Position numbers and translations under genes: made by a program. Positions 52,438 to 56,088 of a stretch of DNA of 56,088 bases are shown here, in pieces. Below the pieces are notes generated by a model. It did no database searches. It was not told the DNA's origin and worked only from the letters and a program-made list of their open reading frames with translations. This DNA comes from Oscillospiraceae bacterium (GTDB taxonomy: Bacteria > Bacillota > Clostridia > Oscillospirales > Acutalibacteraceae), in contig SVPO01000003.1 in assembly GCA_015065795.1 (NCBI GenBank), positions 1 to 56,088 on the forward strand. The letters run 5' to 3'. Positions within the stretch are counted from its first letter, which is position 1; each line of letters begins with the position of its first letter.

Positions 52438-52941
52438 ATGTACAACGAACTTACCAAGGTCGATATCGAAAAAATGCAGGCGGAGCTGGAGGACCGCAAG
52501 GTCAACCTGCGCCATCAGCTGCTGGAGGAAGTCAAGCGCTGCCGCGAGTTCGGCGATCTAAGCGAGAATTTTGAATACAAGGAAGCCAAGCGAGCCAAAA
52601 ACCGCAACGAGAGCCGCATCCGCTTTCTTGAGCGGATGATCCGCACCGCCACGGTCATCGAGGATACTTCCGACGAGGACACCGTGGGTCTGTACGACAA
52701 GGTGGGCGTCTACATCCCCGAGGACGACGAGGTGGAATACTACCGCGTGGTGACCACCGTGCGCATCGACCTGAACGCCGGATTCATCAGCAAGGAGTCG
52801 CCGCTGGGCAAGCAGCTTCTGGGCAAGCACGTTGGCGACCGCTTCACAGTGGTGGTAAACGATCAGTATTCCTACGAAGCCGAGATCCGTTCCATCGAAA
52901 AGGGCGAGGACGACGGCTCCGCAGGATTGATGGAGTATTGA
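52438..52941 (+). CDS. GreA/GreB-family transcription elongation factor
   Basis: 167 residues from the ATG at 52438 with CGGAGG ahead. The N-terminal coiled coil (LEDRKVNLRHQLLEEVKRC, then FGDLSENFEYKEAKRAKNRNESRI) carries the DLSEN acidic tip (about residues 41-45) that reaches into the RNA polymerase channel and stimulates RNA cleavage in backtracked complexes. The C-terminal domain (about 80-160) has the usual GISKESPLGKQLLGKHVGD-like segment. Slightly longer than typical GreA, and the C-terminus ends soon after EIRSIEK. Confidence 0.93.
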   Translation: MYNELTKVDIEKMQAELEDRKVNLRHQLLEEVKRCREFGDLSENFEYKEAKRAKNRNESRIRFLERMIRTATVIEDTSDEDTVGLYDKVGVYIPEDDEVEYYRVVTTVRIDLNAGFISKESPLGKQLLGKHVGDRFTVVVNDQYSYEAEIRSIEKGEDDGSAGLMEY

Positions 52942-53000
52942 GCGCGGCATGGCTGCGCTCTTTTTGTTTTTGCCCTCCACACTTTTGGATGGCTTGCGCA

Positions 53001-53421
53001 CTGCCGCAGTGGGCGATTTGGACAGATGTGTTTGCTCAGTGCTGACTTCAAGTATTCGCCTCAAGCCGGCGAGGGCTCACACTTTTTGCAATGCAAAAAG
53101 AAGCAAAAAGGCGCTTTTGCGCCATTTGGCAGCTTGGGCACTGCCGCAGTGGGCGATTTGGACAGATGTGTTTGCTCAGTGCTGACTTCAAGTTTCCGCC
53201 TCAAGCCGGCGAGGACTCTTTCTTTTTGTTGCGCCAAAAAGAAGCAAAAAGGCGCTTTTTCGCCATTTGGCAACTTGCGCACTACCGCAGTGGGCGATTT
53301 GGACAGATGTGTTTGCTCAGTGCTGACTTCAAGTTTCCGCCTCAAGCCGGCGTGGGCTCTTTCTTTTTGTTGCGCCAAAAAGAAGCAAAAAGGCGCTTTT
53401 TCGCCATTTGGCAGCTTGGGC
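53001..53421. repeat. Three tandem copies of a 140-bp repeat
   Basis: Units begin at 53001, 53141 and 53282 with CTGCCGCAGTGGGCGATTTG or close variants. Each contains GGACAGATGTGTTTGCTCAG, CCTCAAGCCGGCG and AGAAGCAAAAAGGCGC, the last followed by a small GGCG/CGCC hairpin. Two units are 140 and one is 141 bases. Open frames through the array in both directions are side effects of the repeats. Confidence 0.9.
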
Positions 53422-53434
53422 ACTACCGCAACAA

Positions 53435-53500
53435 GCGACACGGGGCATACGCCCCTCTACGGTCGCTCTAATTCCCTTCGGGAATTCTGCTCACGTGCCC
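53435..53500 (+). repeat. Two-hairpin element, copy a
   Basis: Hairpin 1 has outer arms GCGAC/GTCGC and inner arms GGGGC/GCCCC around ATAC. Hairpin 2 is AATTCCC-TTC-GGGAATT. The tail is CTGCTCACGTGCCC. Confidence 0.85.
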
Positions 53501-53566
53501 AAGGTTTCAGATTCGGTTCTTTGCGGAATTGTTACCCGCCTTTGGCAGCTTTGGCACTGCCGCAAC

Positions 53567-53634
53567 GATCGCCACGGTGCATACGCACCTCTACGGGCGA
53601 TCTAATTCCCTTCGGGAATTCTGCTCACGTGCCC
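53567..53634 (+). repeat. Two-hairpin element, copy b
   Basis: Outer arms GATCGCC/GGCGATC and inner arms GGTGC/GCACC differ from copy a on both sides of each stem, so pairing is kept. Hairpin 2 and the tail equal those of copy a. Confidence 0.85.
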
Positions 53635-53741
53635 GTGGTTAAGTATGATTGGGTGCAGATTGGTAGTTTTTTCGATTGACCTGTACAAATACATTAGCAA
53701 AAAGGAAACGTTTCGCTTGTAAATCAATCCGTAGTCTCTGC

Positions 53742-54155
53742 ACTGTCTCATACTGCGCTGTAACGTTTCGCATGAAGTCCAACCTGTAATCAGGGCACGT
53801 GAGCAGGATTTGCGAAGCAAATCAGGGTGACCGCAGAGGGGCGTATGCCCCGTGTCACCCGTTGCGTCAGTGCCCGAGGCTGCAGACTGTGCTGTAATGT
53901 TTCGCACGAAGTCCAACTCGTAATCGGGGCACGTGAGCAGGATTTGCGAAGCAAATCAGGGTGACCGCAGAGGGGCGTATGCCCCGTGTCACCCGTTGCG
54001 CCAGTGCCCGAGGCTGCAGACTGCGCTGTAACGTTTCGCACGAAGTCCAATTCGTAATCGGGGCACGTGAGCAGGATTTGCGAAGCAAATCAGGGTGACC
54101 GCAGAGGGGCGTATGCCCCGTGTCACCCGTTGCGGTAAGTGCCCGAGGCTGCAAA
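53742..54155 (-). repeat. 134-bp tandem repeat carrying two-hairpin element copies c, d and e
   Basis: Copies of the element lie at 53793-53860, 53927-53994 and 54061-54128, in the orientation opposite to copies a and b and spaced exactly 134 bases. Read on the minus strand, outer arms are GGGTGAC/GTCACCC, inner arms GGGGC/GCCCC, hairpin 2 is GATTTGC-TTC-GCAAATC, and the tail is again CTGCTCACGTGCCC. Spacers contain CTGTAACGTTTCGCACGAAG. A partial spacer precedes the first copy. Confidence 0.88.
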
Positions 54156-54202
54156 GGCATATAACGCATTTTGCTTACTTTTGTGCGAGCAAAAGTAAGT
54201 GC

Positions 54203-54390
54203 CTCGCCGGCATGAGGCGGAAGCCCAACAACAGCACCGCAGTGTGATATTTCGTGCACCGCCGACGGACTGAAACGGGAAACCGCGTGTCTCGCCGGCA
54301 TGAGGCGGAAGCCCAACAACAGCACCGCAGTGCGATATTTCGTGCACCGCCGACGGACTGAAACGGGAAACCGCGTGCCTCGCCGGCATG
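54203..54390. repeat. 88-bp tandem repeat, two full copies and a partial third
   Basis: Units begin at 54203, 54291 and 54379 with CTCGCCGGCATGA. Each holds GGCGGAAGCCCAACAACAGC and ACGGACTGAAACGGGAAACC. Only a base or two differs between the two full units, which points to recent amplification. Confidence 0.9.
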
Positions 54391-54418
54391 ATGAATCCCA
54401 ATCCCACAACGCAAACAA

Positions 54419-54444
54419 CCCCCACCGACTTTCGCCGGTGGGGG
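54419..54444. terminator. Hairpin terminator, probably of nifJ
   Basis: A perfect 9-bp stem (CCCCCACCG with CGGTGGGGG) around an eight-base loop, 65 bases past the nifJ stop; T content after it is modest on either strand. Confidence 0.65.
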
Positions 54445-54508
54445 TCGCTTATTTGGAAGATACTAAACGGGATTCTGATAACTCAGACAATTACTTGTCC
54501 GGAAAGTC

Positions 54509-56088
54509 TTACTTACCGTAGACTTCCTGCAGCTTGAGCAGGTGAGCATACTTGTCCTCTGCCAGCTTCTCAGCCTTGGCAAACAGTGCCTCAGCACGAT
54601 CGGGGAAGGCTCTGGTCAGGGAGTTGTAGCGGCTCTCGCCCATGATGAACTCACGATAGCTGGCGGAAGGTGCCTTGCTGTCGAGGGAGAAGGGATTCTC
54701 GCCCTTTTCAGCCAGAGCGGGGTTGAAGCGGAAGCAGTGCCAGTAACCGGCAGCAACAGCCTTCTTCTCCTCAGCCATGGAGATGCCCATGCCGCCCTTG
54801 ATGCCGTGGTTGATGCAGGGAGCGTAGGCGATGATGAGGGAGGGACCATGATAGGCCTCAGCCTCGTGGAATGCCTTGAGGGTCTGGTTCATGTCGGCGC
54901 CCATAGCGATCTGAGCGACATAGACATAACCGTAGCTCATGGCGATCTGAGCCAGATCCTTCTTCTTGGTGGCCTTACCGGTGGCGGCGAACTGAGCAAC
55001 AGCGCCGACAGGGGTAGCCTTGGAGGACTGACCGCCGGTGTTGGAGTAAACTTCGGTATCGAAGACGAGGACGTTGACGTCGAGGCCGGAAGCCAGAACG
55101 TGATCCAGACCGCCGAAGCCGATGTCATATGCCCAACCGTCGCCGCCGAGGATCCACTGAGACTTCTTGGCGAGGAAGTCCTTGTCGGCAAGCAGCTTGT
55201 CGGCAACATCCTTGCACTCGCAGCCGGAGGCAGCGCACTTGGAGACGCAGTCGATCAGCTTGTCGGAAGCAGCTCTGTTGGCGAAGGAATCCTCATAGGT
55301 GTCGATCCATTCCTGGCAGGCAGCCTTGGTGGCATCGCAGGCAGTCTTGGACATGATCTCCTCGACGTAGCCCATCAGACGCTCACGGTTGGCGTTCTGA
55401 GCCAGAACCATACCGAGACCGAACTCGGCGTTATCTTCAAACAGGGAGTTGGCCCAAGCGGGACCGTAGCCCTTCTTGTTGACGGTGTAGGGAGTGGAAG
55501 GTGCGGAACCGCCCCAGATGGAGGAGCAGCCGGTGGCATTGGCGATGTAAGCTCTGTCGCCGAACAGCTGAGTCATCAGCTTGGCATAGGGAGTCTCACC
55601 GCAGCCTGCGCAGGCGCCGGAGAACTCAAGCAGGGGCTGCTTGAACTGGCTGCCCTTGATGGTAGTGGTGGCGAACTTGGCAGCGACCTCGGGCTTCTCG
55701 TCCAGCTCGCGGCCATAGTCGAACATAGCCTGCTGGAAGCGGACATCGTCGATGGGCTTCATGGTCAGGGGGCTGTTCTTGATGTTGCCGGGGCAGACCT
55801 TGGCGCAGGAACCGCAGCCGGTGCAGTCGAGGGTGGAAACGGTCATGGCAAACTTCATGCCGGGCAGACCGGTCATGTCAACGATCTTGGCGCCCTCGGG
55901 AGCGGCAGCAGCCTCAGCCTCGGTCATGGCGACAGGACGGATGACGGCGTGGGGGCAGACATAGGAGCACTGACCGCACTGGATGCAGCCGTTGGGATCC
56001 CACTCGGGAACGAAGACGGCGATACCGCGCTTCTCATAGGCAGCGGAGCCCTGGGGGAAGGTACCGTCGGCATCCTTGACGAAGGTGG
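54509..56088 (-). CDS. nifJ: Pyruvate:ferredoxin (flavodoxin) oxidoreductase, C-terminal part
   Basis: 526 residues of the C-terminal half; the gene enters from the right edge. An open frame continues beyond the internal Met at 55927, with two ferredoxin-type cluster motifs, CIQCGQCSYVCPH and CTGCGSCAKVCPG, and a further CAGCGETPYAKL cluster site. The TPP-binding domain is seen as GGDGWAYDIGFGGLDHVLAS, then VLVFDTEVYSNTGGQSSKAT. The enzyme oxidises pyruvate to acetyl-CoA and CO2 and reduces ferredoxin, a mark of anaerobic metabolism. The 43122 ferredoxin is a likely acceptor. Confidence 0.97.
   Translation of the reverse strand, partial: TFVKDADGTFPQGSAAYEKRGIAVFVPEWDPNGCIQCGQCSYVCPHAVIRPVAMTEAEAAAAPEGAKIVDMTGLPGMKFAMTVSTLDCTGCGSCAKVCPGNIKNSPLTMKPIDDVRFQQAMFDYGRELDEKPEVAAKFATTTIKGSQFKQPLLEFSGACAGCGETPYAKLMTQLFGDRAYIANATGCSSIWGGSAPSTPYTVNKKGYGPAWANSLFEDNAEFGLGMVLAQNANRERLMGYVEEIMSKTACDATKAACQEWIDTYEDSFANRAASDKLIDCVSKCAASGCECKDVADKLLADKDFLAKKSQWILGGDGWAYDIGFGGLDHVLASGLDVNVLVFDTEVYSNTGGQSSKATPVGAVAQFAATGKATKKKDLAQIAMSYGYVYVAQIAMGADMNQTLKAFHEAEAYHGPSLIIAYAPCINHGIKGGMGISMAEEKKAVAAGYWHCFRFNPALAEKGENPFSLDSKAPSASYREFIMGESRYNSLTRAFPDRAEALFAKAEKLAEDKYAHLLKLQEVYGK

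Noticed and set aside
52949..53685. Long open frames through the 140-bp repeats in both directions
   Set aside because: Their repeated peptide content (FGQMCLLSADFK and the like) follows from the DNA repeat; no ribosome sites, and both strands are open at once.
53001..54390. CRISPR array
   Set aside because: Units of 140, 134 and 88 bases repeat along their whole length; there are no short repeats with unique spacers and no cas genes.
53602..54425. Minus-strand open frames through the 134-bp and 88-bp repeats
   Set aside because: They repeat TGDTGHTPLCGHPDLLRKSC and similar, with several overlapping frames, and lack start signals; best explained as noncoding repeats.

Overview
The window looks like chromosomal DNA of a strictly anaerobic, gut-type Gram-positive bacterium of the Oscillospiraceae/Ruminococcaceae kind. 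The evidence is GC-rich coding sequence with AT-rich sigma-A promoters, strong AGGAGG ribosome sites, TTG and GTG starts, pyruvate:ferredoxin oxidoreductase plus a small 2[4Fe-4S] ferredoxin, LytTR-DUF3021 and DUF47-Pit gene pairs, many zinc-ribbon membrane proteins, and dense families of short intergenic repeats. The taxonomic guess is inference from gene content; no rRNA gene is present.

Layout. 1-5.5 kb: end of a threonine-aldolase-like gene, a Cys-rich lipoprotein, a small membrane-protein/flavin-oxidase operon, a zinc-ribbon protein with a discoidin/NADase-type domain, and a zinc-ribbon protein with a propeller-like ectodomain. 5.5-12 kb: a broken gene, tyrS, a MITE-like repeat, a possible PD-(D/E)XK protein, a lipoprotein, peptidase E, and the pit-DUF47 phosphate uptake pair. 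12-20.6 kb: two ABC export modules, each with its own regulator (LytTR; ArsR-like HTH), a TatD DNase and a low-molecular-weight protein tyrosine phosphatase.

20.7-39.3 kb is the most distinctive part. It holds two tandem Hanks-type Ser/Thr kinases with a translationally coupled PP2C phosphatase, three tandem beta-lactamase-fold lipoproteins behind a sigma-region-2/membrane fusion protein, a zinc-ribbon cyclophilin, a RanBP2-type zinc-finger membrane protein, two further membrane proteins, and a two-FHA-domain ABC exporter built like mycobacterial Rv1747. Kinases, phosphatase and phosphothreonine-binding FHA domains could form one phospho-signalling circuit at the cell surface.

39.3-48.4 kb is mostly housekeeping: DUF4380 protein, rsmI, a TrmN6-like methyltransferase, ferredoxin, a G5/3D cell-wall protein behind a structured leader, manA and dnaJ. 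48.4-52.9 kb holds a TIR-domain membrane protein beside a TIR-less paralogue of its membrane part, a frameshifted PlsC-like acyltransferase and a GreA-family factor. 52.9-54.4 kb is a noncoding block of three tandem repeat families; one contains five copies of a two-hairpin element whose stems show compensatory base changes. The window ends inside nifJ (pyruvate:ferredoxin oxidoreductase).
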